DNA of 64,000 nt. Origin: Mesorhizobium alhagi CCNWXJ12-2 (GTDB lineage Bacteria; Pseudomonadota; Alphaproteobacteria; Rhizobiales; Rhizobiaceae). Below, piece after piece: positions 43,028 through 51,759 of the stretch. The stretch spans positions 1-64,000 of the forward strand of contig NZ_AHAM01000149.1 of assembly GCF_000236565.1 (NCBI RefSeq). The letters are read 5' to 3'. Under the pieces are notes generated by a model. The model did not search any database. It was given only the letters and a program-made list of their open reading frames with translations, and was not told the origin of the DNA. How positions within the stretch are numbered: position 1 is the stretch's first letter; each line of letters starts with the position of its first letter. The translations under genes and the position numbers were made by a program.

Positions 43028-44620
43028 TCACTCGCCGGCTGGAGTAGCCGGAGCCAGCGGAGCATTCACAGGAGCTACTGTGGCCGCCCTTGCATGAGTT
43101 CGAGGCGGATCCCGTCGCGCAGGCGGCTGCGCACGGTTGGACGATATTTCGGCCTGGCGCTTGCAGAGGGCCGCACACGCGAACGCCGTCGATGCTGCCG
43201 ATACGTTGATGATGATCATCAGCGCGGCCAGGTCTACGCCGTTGGTGCCGAAAGACAGTCGCAACTGATGCTGCACTTGTGCCGCTGCATAAAAAAGCGC
43301 TGCCAAGGCCACCCCTACCGCCAGGATCAGGATCGTGGATATGGTTTTCCACCACATCCGCTCCATGCCGTCGTCCATATAGCGCAGCAGCATGAAGCAG
43401 ACGAACAGCGCTATGAAAGAGTGTAGCAGGTAGATGGGCAGGCTGAGCTTAACCAAGGCCATGAATTCTGTGGTTTTTCCAGGCCCGTAGGCTCCGTATT
43501 GAAAGAACGCCTGGCAAGTGTCGAAAAGGACGGTGCCGATCAGGACGAACGCGAACAGGCCCGCATAGCGGCTAAAAAGGGCTGTCGTTCCTTCGAAGCG
43601 CTGAGATTCGTCGAGCTTGGCGATTTGTCTTCGGCCAAAAGCGCTCACCCATGTCCCCAAGGCAATGCCGGTGGCCAGAAAGATCGGCCCGGCCTGCGAT
43701 ATGAGGTACTGGCCCGAGAACTCGAGATTGTTTGGCCAGAAGTCAGGTACGGCGCCCAGGAACTGCGCTGCCAGACCGTCAAACGCCGGAATGAGGTTCC
43801 ACAGGAATGTCATTCCGACAAGAAACAGAATGCCGCCCGCAAGGAAGGCCTTCGGCCAGCCGGAATTCGGAAGCATGGAAACGCGAAGGTCGTCGGCCAG
43901 GCGCGAAAGCGACGCCACGCCGCTTTCCCGCACGGTCGCGACAGCCGCCACGTCAACGAGCTGTCGCGTGAGAATCTTCAGTTCCCGCCGTGTCGCCTTG
44001 TGAAGCTCGGGTTCGTCATCGAGCTTCAGCCGCGCGAGATGAGTCGCGTAGAGTTCCGCGTCGGCATAGGCGTCGATCCGTCCCACCCATGCGTCGCTTC
44101 TCAACACCTCAACCTCCTTGGCCAATTTCTCGGCGTTCGGGCTGCGCGTGAATATCTGATTGGCGAAAAAGCTGGACGCTCTCAAGACTCTGGTTGGGAT
44201 GCCCATCCAGGCATGGAACAAATTCCGCTGCACATTCCCGATGTTGGAGAGCATCGGAATGCTCTGCTGCGCAAGGCCCATGTATACGGCAACAATGTAA
44301 AGAGGATAATTGATCGTATCGACGAATTTTTTAAGTTCATCGCTCGGAGTTGCTCCGGATATTTGGGCCCAACCGGATAGAATCGTGGGAGAAATTTTGC
44401 ACAGGATAAAATAGATGACGAATGTCGCGGCGAGGAAAGCCGCGAGCGTGGCGGAATAGGTCAGCCGCCCGGCAAAGTCGATCGCCCGCAAATTTGGAAT
44501 GAGGGCGGAGCGGGCGGCGAAATCCTGATCTGGCGATCTGAGCTCGTTGAACTTTGCGAACTGATAGGCGCCGAGCAGAGCAGCGCCGGCCCAGAACTCG
44601 GTAGAGTGAAGCAGGTCCAT
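43028..44620 (-). CDS. polytopic membrane protein of unknown family
   Basis: 530 aa, starting MDLLHSTEFWAGAALL behind GAGGGGG. Hydrophobic segments suggest eight or nine helices: two or three before residue 120, a soluble region of about 120 residues (140-250, with YADAELYATHLARLKLDDEP), then six helices including FLAGGILFLVGMTFLW and SRYAGLFAFVLIGTVLF. The C-terminal 55 residues are soluble and Pro/Ala/Arg-rich. No family is recognised. It sits 20 bp after the small secreted peptide and 84 bp before the holin-muralytic fusion, all on one strand. Confidence 0.85.
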   Translation of the reverse strand: MDLLHSTEFWAGAALLGAYQFAKFNELRSPDQDFAARSALIPNLRAIDFAGRLTYSATLAAFLAATFVIYFILCKISPTILSGWAQISGATPSDELKKFVDTINYPLYIVAVYMGLAQQSIPMLSNIGNVQRNLFHAWMGIPTRVLRASSFFANQIFTRSPNAEKLAKEVEVLRSDAWVGRIDAYADAELYATHLARLKLDDEPELHKATRRELKILTRQLVDVAAVATVRESGVASLSRLADDLRVSMLPNSGWPKAFLAGGILFLVGMTFLWNLIPAFDGLAAQFLGAVPDFWPNNLEFSGQYLISQAGPIFLATGIALGTWVSAFGRRQIAKLDESQRFEGTTALFSRYAGLFAFVLIGTVLFDTCQAFFQYGAYGPGKTTEFMALVKLSLPIYLLHSFIALFVCFMLLRYMDDGMERMWWKTISTILILAVGVALAALFYAAAQVQHQLRLSFGTNGVDLAALMIIINVSAASTAFACAALCKRQAEISSNRAQPPARRDPPRTHARAATVAPVNAPLAPATPAGE

Positions 44621-44640
44621 GGCATTTTCCCCCTCGCTCC

Positions 44641-44763
44641 CTAAGGACAAACGCCGTTCGGGCACTGCTGTGCATACGCTTCGGGTATTGCCTCAAGAAG
44701 GGTTACCGAGCCGATCAGCGCGGATAGGAATCCAAAAACCAGAAGAGCTTTGAACAGTTTCAT
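44641..44763 (-). CDS. 40-aa secreted peptide precursor with two cysteines
   Basis: MKLFKALLVFGFLSALIG opens a clear signal peptide (basic start, hydrophobic core to residue 23) with an AYA site at 29-31. Cleavage there would leave nine residues, QQCPNGVCP, with C34 and C39 placed to close a small disulfide loop around a Pro-Asn-Gly turn. GGGAGG lies five bases before the ATG, and the stop is 20 bp before the 530-aa membrane protein. There is no lipobox. Too short for most gene finders; translation is inferred from the ribosome site, signal-peptide logic and operon position. Confidence 0.72.
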   Translation of the reverse strand: MKLFKALLVFGFLSALIGSVTLLEAIPEAYAQQCPNGVCP

Positions 44764-44903
44764 GCTGGCCTCCCGTGAAGGTGCACATGGCCTCGCTACC
44801 TGAAGTAACGAGAATGCGAGGGTTCGGGAGCGGAAAAATTACTATGCCCGAGCTCGGCGCATGCCGAACATGTACGACCACAGTCTCCGATAGTCTGTGA
44901 TAT

Positions 44904-45305
44904 TTGCCACACATGTTAGCCCGTCCAGTACATAAGCTGCCTAGAAGCCGGTTCGTTGTCATCGGCGGCATGCGACGCCGACGGTCGGGCGGGGCTCGCG
45001 AGGACCAGGAGCCGATCGAGATCGGCATCGGTCTGCATTACGGCGAGGTGGTCGTCGGCAACGTCGGCCATGCCCAGCGCCTCGAGTTCACGGTGCAGGG
45101 CGATGCAGTCAACATAGCCAGCCGGCTCGAACGCCTGACCCGCCATACCGGCACAAGGCTGATGCTCGGCGACGAACTGGTTCGAGCCGTGCAATCACGC
45201 GGCCATGAGCTGACCACCATCATCCAAGGTCTCCGGCCCAAGCGGACGCGCACGGTACGCGGAAGGCAACGGTCAGTCGCGATCTGGTCTGAAGGAGACA
45301 GATGA
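44904..45305 (+). pseudogene. C-terminal remnant of a class III adenylate/guanylate cyclase
   Basis: From about 45010 the frame reads [40 protein letters not shown] and [20 protein letters not shown], which is the second half of a class III cyclase catalytic domain through its normal C-terminus. The metal-binding first half and any sensor domain are missing; the upstream residues are arginine-rich and unlike a cyclase. With no start region and lost metal aspartates it should be inactive. Confidence 0.8.
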
Positions 45306-45522
45306 CGGCCTCATCGCGCATAAAAAGGCTCATCAGCGACGGGAGACTCCCAAATCAGGGTTCCACGGAGAAAAATCTCCGCGGCTGGGAACATCGGCCT
45401 GCGGCCATTGTTGGGACGCGAGGGCTGGGTCCCGCCTGTAGCGGCGACCTCCACTCCATCCGATCCTCCCCCGGTTCGCATGCTCTGTCGCGGATGAATC
45501 CCGCTCTAGCAAGGAGCCAGAC
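45306..45522. other. upstream region of the aldehyde oxidoreductase operon
   Basis: A small hairpin CGGAGA-AAAA-TCTCCG lies at 45366-45381. No gene is recognised. The promoter of the following operon should be here. Confidence 0.35.
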
Positions 45523-46137
45523 ATGACCAGTTATGATGTGACGAGGCGAGAGCTGCTGGCAGGCACCGCGGTGGCTGGCGTCGCTCTTGCGGGAGTAAAT
45601 CTCATGCCTGAATTCACGTCGCTGGCGGCGGCGCAAGATGCGGCGCCGGCAGCGGCTCCGCTCGATATCGTGCTGCGTGTCAACGGAACCGAGCAAAGGC
45701 TGACCCTCGACCCGCGAACGACGCTGCTCGATGCGTTGCGCGAGCACCTGCACCTCACTGGCTCGAAGAAGGGCTGCGGCCTTGGACAGTGCGGCGCGTG
45801 CACGGTGCTGATGGACGGCAAACGCGTGAAATCGTGCCTCTCGCTTGCTGCCCTAGCGGAGGGGCGTGAGATTACGACGATCGAGGGGCTGGCCCAGAGC
45901 GAAGAGCTTCACCCGCTGCAGGCGGCTTTCATCGAGCGCGATGCATTCCAGTGCGGCTATTGCACGCCCGGGCAGATCATGGCCGGCGTCGCCTGCATCG
46001 CCGAGGGCCATGCCGGCTCGCCGCAGGAAATCCGGCAATGGATGAGCGGCAATCTGTGTCGCTGCGGCGCGTATGACCATATCGTCGCGGCCATCCAGGA
46101 TGCGGCGGCCGTGTCCAGCTCGGTGGGAGGAGGCTGA
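45523..46137 (+). CDS. paoA: aldehyde oxidoreductase, 2Fe-2S subunit (PaoA/YagT-like)
   Basis: A 204-aa subunit with a twin-arginine signal (VTRRELLAGTAVAGVALAG). All eight cluster cysteines are present: GCGLGQCGACTVLMDG plus KSC for the first cluster, and QCGYCTPGQ with NLCRCGAY for the second. It passes electrons from the molybdenum subunit to FAD. The signal predicts folded export of the complex to the periplasm, as for E. coli PaoABC. First gene of a three-gene operon. Confidence 0.94.
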   Translation: MTSYDVTRRELLAGTAVAGVALAGVNLMPEFTSLAAAQDAAPAAAPLDIVLRVNGTEQRLTLDPRTTLLDALREHLHLTGSKKGCGLGQCGACTVLMDGKRVKSCLSLAALAEGREITTIEGLAQSEELHPLQAAFIERDAFQCGYCTPGQIMAGVACIAEGHAGSPQEIRQWMSGNLCRCGAYDHIVAAIQDAAAVSSSVGGG

Positions 46138-46140
46138 GTC

Positions 46141-47136
46141 ATGCATCCGTTTATCCTCGAACGTCCGCGCGATCTCGAAGCCGCCCTGGCCTTACGCGCC
46201 CAAGCCGGGCGAAACGACGCGCCTGTCGAATATATCGCCGGCGGCACCGATATGGTGCAGCTTCTGCAGGAGTATGCCCGCCGGCCCGAGCGGCTGGTCA
46301 GTCTTGCCGGCCTCCTGGACAACCGCATCGAAGTCGGCCCGCAGGGTCTCAGGCTTGGCGGCGGAGCCACGATGGCGGAGGTGGCGGCTCACCCTGGCGT
46401 GATCGAACAGTTCCCCGTCATTTCCGAGGCGCTCCTTGAGTCGGCGAGCCCGCAGGTCCGTAATCAAGCGACCATGGGCGGCAACCTCCTGCAGCGCACG
46501 CGGTGTCCGTATTTTCGCGACGTCGGCTACGAGGCTTGCAACAAGCGCGCACCGGGCTCCGGCTGCGCTGCTATCGGCGGCGAAAACCGTTGGCATGCCG
46601 TGCTCGGCACGAGCGATAACTGCATTGCCGCCCATCCCTCCGACCTGGCGGTGGCGCTGGTGGCGCTGGACGCCGAAGTGGAGATTCGCGGCGTCGGCGG
46701 GCAACGGACTGTGCCGCTCGCCGATCTCCACCGTCTCCCCGGGGACACGCCGCATTTCGAAACAATCCTTGAACCGGGCGAAGTGATCACCGCAATCACG
46801 GTTCCGGCAAATCCGGCGGCGCGGCGCTCGCACTACCTCAAGGTGCGTGATCGTGCCTCGTTTGAGTTCGCGGTGGTCTCGGCGGCGGGGGCAATCGAGA
46901 TGGACGGCAGCCGCATCCGCCAAGCGCGCGTCGCCCTCGGCGGCGTCGGCACGAAGCCTTGGCGTGTCCCGCAGGTCGAAGCGGCGCTGGCGGGCGCCAG
47001 TCTCGATTCGACGGCGCTCCAGCAGGCGGCGGCGCTTGCCGCCGAGGGTGCACAGGGACGTGGCCACAACGATTTCAAGATCGAACTGATGCAGCGCGCC
47101 ATCGTCCGCGCTGTCGAAACCGCGGCTCGCGCATGA
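46141..47136 (+). CDS. paoB: aldehyde oxidoreductase, FAD/4Fe-4S subunit (PaoB/YagS-like)
   Basis: A 331-aa FAD-binding subunit of the xanthine dehydrogenase family. YIAGGTDMVQLL is the flavin loop; RTRCPYFRDVGYEACNKRAP and GSGCAAI place cysteines for the additional 4Fe-4S cluster that marks PaoB-type subunits. It begins 3 bp after paoA and overlaps paoC by 4 bp. Confidence 0.93.
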   Translation: MHPFILERPRDLEAALALRAQAGRNDAPVEYIAGGTDMVQLLQEYARRPERLVSLAGLLDNRIEVGPQGLRLGGGATMAEVAAHPGVIEQFPVISEALLESASPQVRNQATMGGNLLQRTRCPYFRDVGYEACNKRAPGSGCAAIGGENRWHAVLGTSDNCIAAHPSDLAVALVALDAEVEIRGVGGQRTVPLADLHRLPGDTPHFETILEPGEVITAITVPANPAARRSHYLKVRDRASFEFAVVSAAGAIEMDGSRIRQARVALGGVGTKPWRVPQVEAALAGASLDSTALQQAAALAAEGAQGRGHNDFKIELMQRAIVRAVETAARA

Positions 47137-49268
47137 CCACCGCCATCATCGGAAAGCCTCTCAGCCGCGTCGATGGGCGACAGAAGGTGACGGGCCAGGC
47201 GACCTATGCGGCCGAGTTCGATCAACCAAACCAGGCCTATGCAGCGGTCGTACGTAGCACGGTCGCAGCCGGCCGCATCGCCTCGATCGAAACGGCGGAA
47301 TCAGAGCAGGCGCCGGGCATCATCGCCGTCCTCACCCATCACAATGCGCCCAAGCTGGCCTACGCTCCGCACAAGGGATTTACAGACCCAGTGGTCGGTG
47401 AGCGTCTGCACGTACTCCAGGACGACCGGGTGAACCATCAAGGCCAGCCAGTCGCACTCGTGGTCGCCGACACTCTCGAGCAGGCCGGCCACGCAGCGAC
47501 GCTGGTACGGGTCACCTACGCGCCCGAAACCGGAACCACCGATGTTACCCGGGTCGAGCCGGTACTGCCCACGCAACAGAAGACCGACCAAGGCTCGACC
47601 CAGCCGCCCGAGACGCGGCGCGGCGACCATGAAAAAGCGCTGGCCGGCGCCGAAGTGAATGTCGATGAGACCTATGTGATCCCGCGCGAGAACCACAACC
47701 CGATCGAGATGCACGCCACCATCGCGGCTTGGGAGGGCGACCACCTGACGCTGTGGGACAAGTCGCAGTGGGTGCATGGCGTGGCCGATGAGATCGGCGC
47801 CGTGTTCGGCATTCCGGCCGAGAACATCCATGTCGTCTCGCCATTTGTCGGCGGCGCCTTTGGTTCGGCGCTGCGCACCTGGCCGCACGTCACCCTGGCG
47901 GCGCTCGGCGCGCGCGCAGCCGGCCGGCCGGTAAAGCTGATGCTGTCCCGGCGTGAAATGTATTACGGCGTCGGCTATCGCCCGCACACGGTCCAGCGGG
48001 TGGCGCTCGGCGCCTCGCGCGATGGCCGCCTCACGGCCATCCTGCACGATGGATACGAGGAGACGTCCAACTACGAGGAATTCTCCGAGGCGCTCCTGAG
48101 TGCAAGCCAGTTTCTCCATTCCTGCCCGAACGTCTTTACGCGCCATCGTATCGCGCCCATGAACGTGCACACTCCGACCTATATGCGCGCGCCAGGTGAG
48201 GCGAGCGGCGTGTTCGCCCTCGAAGCCGCCATGGACGAGCTGGCCGTGGCGTTGAACATCGACCCGGTCGAACTCCGGCTGCGCAACGAGCCGGAGCAGG
48301 ACGAGTTCAAAAATCTGCCTTTCTCGAGCCGCTCGACCAGAGAATGCTATCGGCTCGCCGCCGGGCGCTTCGGCTGGGACCGGCGCAGCCCCGAACCGCG
48401 CTCCATGCGGGACGGCCGGTTGCTGATTGGCTGGGGTATGGCGACCGCTACCTATCCGATGAATTTCGCGCCCGCATCCGCCATGGCGCGCCTGTTGCCG
48501 GATGGCACCGCCGAGGTGGCGAGTGCCGCAAGCGACATGGGTCCGGGTACCTGGACATCGATGACGCAGGTGGCAGCCGAGGCTCTCGGTTTGCCCATTG
48601 AGCAGGTTAAGTTCAGCCTCGGCGATAGCCGGCTGCCGAAGACGCCTCCGCATGGCGGCTCGATGACAATGGCGAGCGTCGGCAGCGCCGTGCAGGCAGC
48701 CTGCCGCAAAGCGAGGGAGGATGCGCTTGCCCGCGGGGGAGCAAACGACCTCGCGGCAGCGATGCGCCGTATTGGCCAGGCGGTCGAGGCTACGGCGGAC
48801 TCGGCGCCAGGTGATGCGAGCAAGCGCTTTTCCATGCACTCGTTCGGCGCCGTGTTCACGGAAGTGGCAGTCGATCCGGATCTCGGCGAGACACGCGTGC
48901 GCCGCATCGTCGGCGCTTATGGAGCCGGACGCATCGTCAACCCGAAGACCGCCCGCAGCCAGTGTGTCGGCGGCATGATCGGCGGCATCGGCATGGCGCT
49001 CATGGAGCATTCGATAGTAGACGCCCGCAACGGGCGGGTTCCGAACGCCAACTTCGCCGAATACGCGGTTCCGGTGCATGCCGACGCGCCGCCGGTGATG
49101 GACGTGATCTTCGCCGAGGAGCACGACCCTCACGTGAACCCCCTCGGCGTGAAGGGCCTCGGCGAGATCGCCATGGTCGGCGTCGCCCCGGCAATCACGA
49201 ACGCAATCTTCCACGCCACCGGAAAACGCATCCGCGAGTTGCCCGTCACGCCGGACAAGCTGCTCTAA
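47133..49268 (+). CDS. paoC: aldehyde oxidoreductase, molybdenum cofactor subunit (PaoC/YagR-like)
   Basis: A 711-aa catalytic subunit of the xanthine oxidase family. PFVGGAFGSALRTWPH and RAPGEASGVFALEAAMDELA are cofactor-binding blocks, and KGLGEIAMVGVAPAI near the C-terminus contains the catalytic glutamate. It oxidises aldehydes, probably aromatic, to acids. Start MTTAIIGKPLSRVDG overlaps paoB (ATGA). The usual maturation factor PaoD is not adjacent. Confidence 0.94.
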   Translation: MTTAIIGKPLSRVDGRQKVTGQATYAAEFDQPNQAYAAVVRSTVAAGRIASIETAESEQAPGIIAVLTHHNAPKLAYAPHKGFTDPVVGERLHVLQDDRVNHQGQPVALVVADTLEQAGHAATLVRVTYAPETGTTDVTRVEPVLPTQQKTDQGSTQPPETRRGDHEKALAGAEVNVDETYVIPRENHNPIEMHATIAAWEGDHLTLWDKSQWVHGVADEIGAVFGIPAENIHVVSPFVGGAFGSALRTWPHVTLAALGARAAGRPVKLMLSRREMYYGVGYRPHTVQRVALGASRDGRLTAILHDGYEETSNYEEFSEALLSASQFLHSCPNVFTRHRIAPMNVHTPTYMRAPGEASGVFALEAAMDELAVALNIDPVELRLRNEPEQDEFKNLPFSSRSTRECYRLAAGRFGWDRRSPEPRSMRDGRLLIGWGMATATYPMNFAPASAMARLLPDGTAEVASAASDMGPGTWTSMTQVAAEALGLPIEQVKFSLGDSRLPKTPPHGGSMTMASVGSAVQAACRKAREDALARGGANDLAAAMRRIGQAVEATADSAPGDASKRFSMHSFGAVFTEVAVDPDLGETRVRRIVGAYGAGRIVNPKTARSQCVGGMIGGIGMALMEHSIVDARNGRVPNANFAEYAVPVHADAPPVMDVIFAEEHDPHVNPLGVKGLGEIAMVGVAPAITNAIFHATGKRIRELPVTPDKLL

Positions 49269-49729
49269 AGGAGCGCGGCACGTCGCATCAGGAGCACGCC
49301 CCGCCCCCGAATGTGGGGGCAATCGTTTCTCTCCACCCGGTAGCGTGGATCTCGCCCCGGCGATCGCAAAGAGCTGCGTCTTAAGGGTCACGCATGAATC
49401 GGGGACGCGCGCCTGCCCGGCATCGGCGAAGTGTGGAAGCCTTGAAAGAATGCTGGTTTAGGTTCGGGCAGGATGGGCTGGCGGTTGGCTACAAATTGCC
49501 CGGCTGTGACCGAGCGTCGATCAGATGCGAGCTGGTCCATTTGCCCGCTTTCTCGGACTGGTTTCCTGTTATTCGGCCAACTGCGATCGGATGCGGTCAA
49601 AAACGCATAAAAAGCCACAGCTGATCGTTGACAAGCCTGTTGCCGCAGCGTGAGAGTGACGGCGGGAACAAAGAACAGCCGGACGACGGAACCGGCGGGA
49701 TCACTCGCCCGAGCAGCAGGAGGTTTCAG
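49269..49729. other. 461-bp gap with a weak hairpin and no recognised gene
   Basis: GCCCCC/GGGGGC (49303-49320) 35 bp after paoC may act as a weak terminator, with only three T after a short spacer. A 76-aa frame at 49394-49624 matches nothing known and lacks a good ribosome site. Confidence 0.4.
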
Positions 49730-50695
49730 ATGCGTTCACCCATGCCCGGTCTACGCTACGCCACGGCGGCGTTATTATTATCAGCTGGTATCTGTGCCGC
49801 CCCTGCCCTCGCGCAGGAGTCCAGCGATCCCATCAAGCTGACGCTGCACGACTGGACGGGCCAGCTGATCACCACGGAGTTGATGGGGGAAGTCCTGAAG
49901 AAGGCAGGCTACAGCGTCGAATACGTGCAAGCCGACTATCTCGCGCAATTTGCCGGTCTGGAAACCGGGGACCTTCACGTAGCCATGGAGATGTGGGAGA
50001 CAACCGGCCGCGACGCCATGGATGCTTCCACTGCCACCGGCAAGACGGAAGTGTTCGGGCCGACCGGCATGAAGGCCAAGGAAGAGTGGTGGTACCCAGC
50101 TTACATGAAGGAGAAATGCCCAGGCCTGCCGAACTGGGAGGCTCTGAAGGACGAGGCCTGCGCAGAGGCGTTCTCCACGGCCGAAACCGCTCCGAAAGGA
50201 CGCTATCTGGGCGGACCGGTCACCTGGGGCGGCTTCGACGACGAACGGGTCGAGGCGCTGAACCTGCCATTCGAGGTCATCCATGCCGGCACGGACGCCG
50301 CGCTCTTTGCAGAACTCGAGAGCGCCTACCAGCGGCAGGCGCCGATCCTGCTCTGGATCTACGCACCGCATTGGGCGCCGGCGAAGTACGAGGGCGAGTG
50401 GGTCGAATTCCCCGAATTTACGAAGGAATGCTACACGGACCCCGCCTGGGGCAGCAATCCCGACGCGCTCTACGACTGCGGCAAGCCCTTCGGCGAGATC
50501 TGGAAAGTCGGCTGGGTCGGCGTCAAGGACAAGTGGCCAGGCGCCTACAAGGCGGTCAGGGCCTTCACCGTCGATAATAGTGAAATGGGTAAGATGATCA
50601 CTCAGGTCGACCTGGAGGGAAAGTCGGTCAGTGAGGTCGTGCAGGCCTGGATGGCCGAGAACGAGGCGCGCTGGTCGGAGTGGATCAAGAAGTAG
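49730..50695 (+). CDS. glycine betaine/proline-type ABC transporter binding protein (OpuAC domain)
   Basis: A 321-aa periplasmic protein with signal peptide LRYATAALLLSAGICAAPA-LA. The OpuAC/ProX fold shows in KLTLHDWTGQLITTELMGEV, DLHVAMEMWETTGRD and tryptophan-rich WWYPAYMKEK, WIYAPHWAP; aromatic boxes bind the quaternary amine. GGAGG precedes MRSPMPG. Cysteines (KCPG, EACAEA, KECYT, YDCG) may form disulfides. First gene of the importer operon. Confidence 0.92.
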   Translation: MRSPMPGLRYATAALLLSAGICAAPALAQESSDPIKLTLHDWTGQLITTELMGEVLKKAGYSVEYVQADYLAQFAGLETGDLHVAMEMWETTGRDAMDASTATGKTEVFGPTGMKAKEEWWYPAYMKEKCPGLPNWEALKDEACAEAFSTAETAPKGRYLGGPVTWGGFDDERVEALNLPFEVIHAGTDAALFAELESAYQRQAPILLWIYAPHWAPAKYEGEWVEFPEFTKECYTDPAWGSNPDALYDCGKPFGEIWKVGWVGVKDKWPGAYKAVRAFTVDNSEMGKMITQVDLEGKSVSEVVQAWMAENEARWSEWIKK

Positions 50696-50739
50696 ACCTC
50701 TCGATCAACAACTCACCCGCTTGCTGCTCTGAGACAGGA

Positions 50740-51756
50740 ATGAGTTTGCCGCAGCCGAAACTCATTTGCCGGAACGTCTGGAAGTTGTTCGGCTCGGGAG
50801 CGCAGGAGTTCATGGCCTCGCATCCCGCGCCGACCCTCGAAGAGCTGTCCGCGGCGGGCCTCGTCGGCGCCGTGCGGGACGTCAATCTCGACGTCCGCGC
50901 CGGCGAGATATTCGTCATCATGGGTCTGTCCGGATCCGGCAAGTCGACGCTGGTCCGCTGTCTTTCACGCCTGATCGAGCCCACCTCGGGCGAAATCCTT
51001 TTCAATGGGGAGAACCTGCTCGCGGCGAGCGAAGCGCGCATGATCGAGATCCGCCGCCACCAGATGGGCATGGTCTTCCAGAACTTCGCGCTCCTGCCGC
51101 ACATGACAGTGGTGGCGAATGTCGCGTTCCCGCTGGAGGTCCAAGGCATCGACCGTACCTCGCGCGAAGCGCGCGCACGCCAGATGATCGAACTCGTCGG
51201 ACTTTCGGGCAAGGAGGACTTCTTCCCCCGCCAGCTTTCGGGCGGCCAGCAGCAGCGAGTAGGGATCGCGCGCTCGCTCGCGGTGGAGCCGGAGCTTTGG
51301 TTCCTGGACGAGCCGTTCTCGGCGCTGGACCCCCTGATCCGTCGCGAGATGCAGGACGAGTTCATCCGCCTGCAATCCGTGCTCAAAAAGACGATCGTCT
51401 TCATCACTCACGATTTCGACGAAGCGATCCGGCTGGCCGACCGTATCGCCATCATGAAGGACGGCGCCGTCGTCCAGTCGGGCACTCCGGACGAACTGGT
51501 GCTCAGCCCCGCGACGGACTACGTCGCCGAGTTCACACGGAACGTGTCGAAGGCGAAGGTCGTCAAGGTCGCTTCGCTCATGAAACCGGCGGGTGCCGGG
51601 CTGAACGGCATCGCCATCAATGCGAAAGCCACGGTCGCCGAGGCCGCGCCACTGTTCGCCGAGGGGAATGATGTCCTGCGCGTCCAGGATGACGCAGGAA
51701 AAACGGCGGGGGCGCTGTACCGTTCGGATGTGGTCGACATGATGATGCGAGGCTGA
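50740..51756 (+). CDS. glycine betaine-type ABC transporter ATP-binding protein (ProV/OpuAA-like)
   Basis: A 338-aa ATPase. Walker A GLSGSGKST, signature LSGGQQQRVGIARSLA, Walker B LWFLDEPFSALDPL. The N-terminal insert typical of ProV (NVWKLFGSGAQEFM) is present, and a short regulatory tail (NAKATVAEAAPLFAEGND), resembling half of a CBS pair, follows the ATPase. The start MSLPQPKLICRN lies 44 bp after the binding protein. Confidence 0.93.
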   Translation: MSLPQPKLICRNVWKLFGSGAQEFMASHPAPTLEELSAAGLVGAVRDVNLDVRAGEIFVIMGLSGSGKSTLVRCLSRLIEPTSGEILFNGENLLAASEARMIEIRRHQMGMVFQNFALLPHMTVVANVAFPLEVQGIDRTSREARARQMIELVGLSGKEDFFPRQLSGGQQQRVGIARSLAVEPELWFLDEPFSALDPLIRREMQDEFIRLQSVLKKTIVFITHDFDEAIRLADRIAIMKDGAVVQSGTPDELVLSPATDYVAEFTRNVSKAKVVKVASLMKPAGAGLNGIAINAKATVAEAAPLFAEGNDVLRVQDDAGKTAGALYRSDVVDMMMRG

Positions 51757-51759
51757 GGC

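Noticed and set aside
39371-44763. Type VI secretion effector-immunity island
   Set aside because: The DUF2235 fold suggests Tle1, but no VgrG, PAAR, Tss or adaptor gene is present and the companions are lysis-type proteins.
39371-44763. Prophage or GTA remnant
   Set aside because: No capsid, portal, terminase, tail or integrase gene in the window, and no attachment-site repeats seen; cannot be excluded for sequence outside it.
47301-49391. A 696-aa antisense frame inside paoC
   Set aside because: Compositional shadow of the molybdenum subunit gene; no domain pattern.
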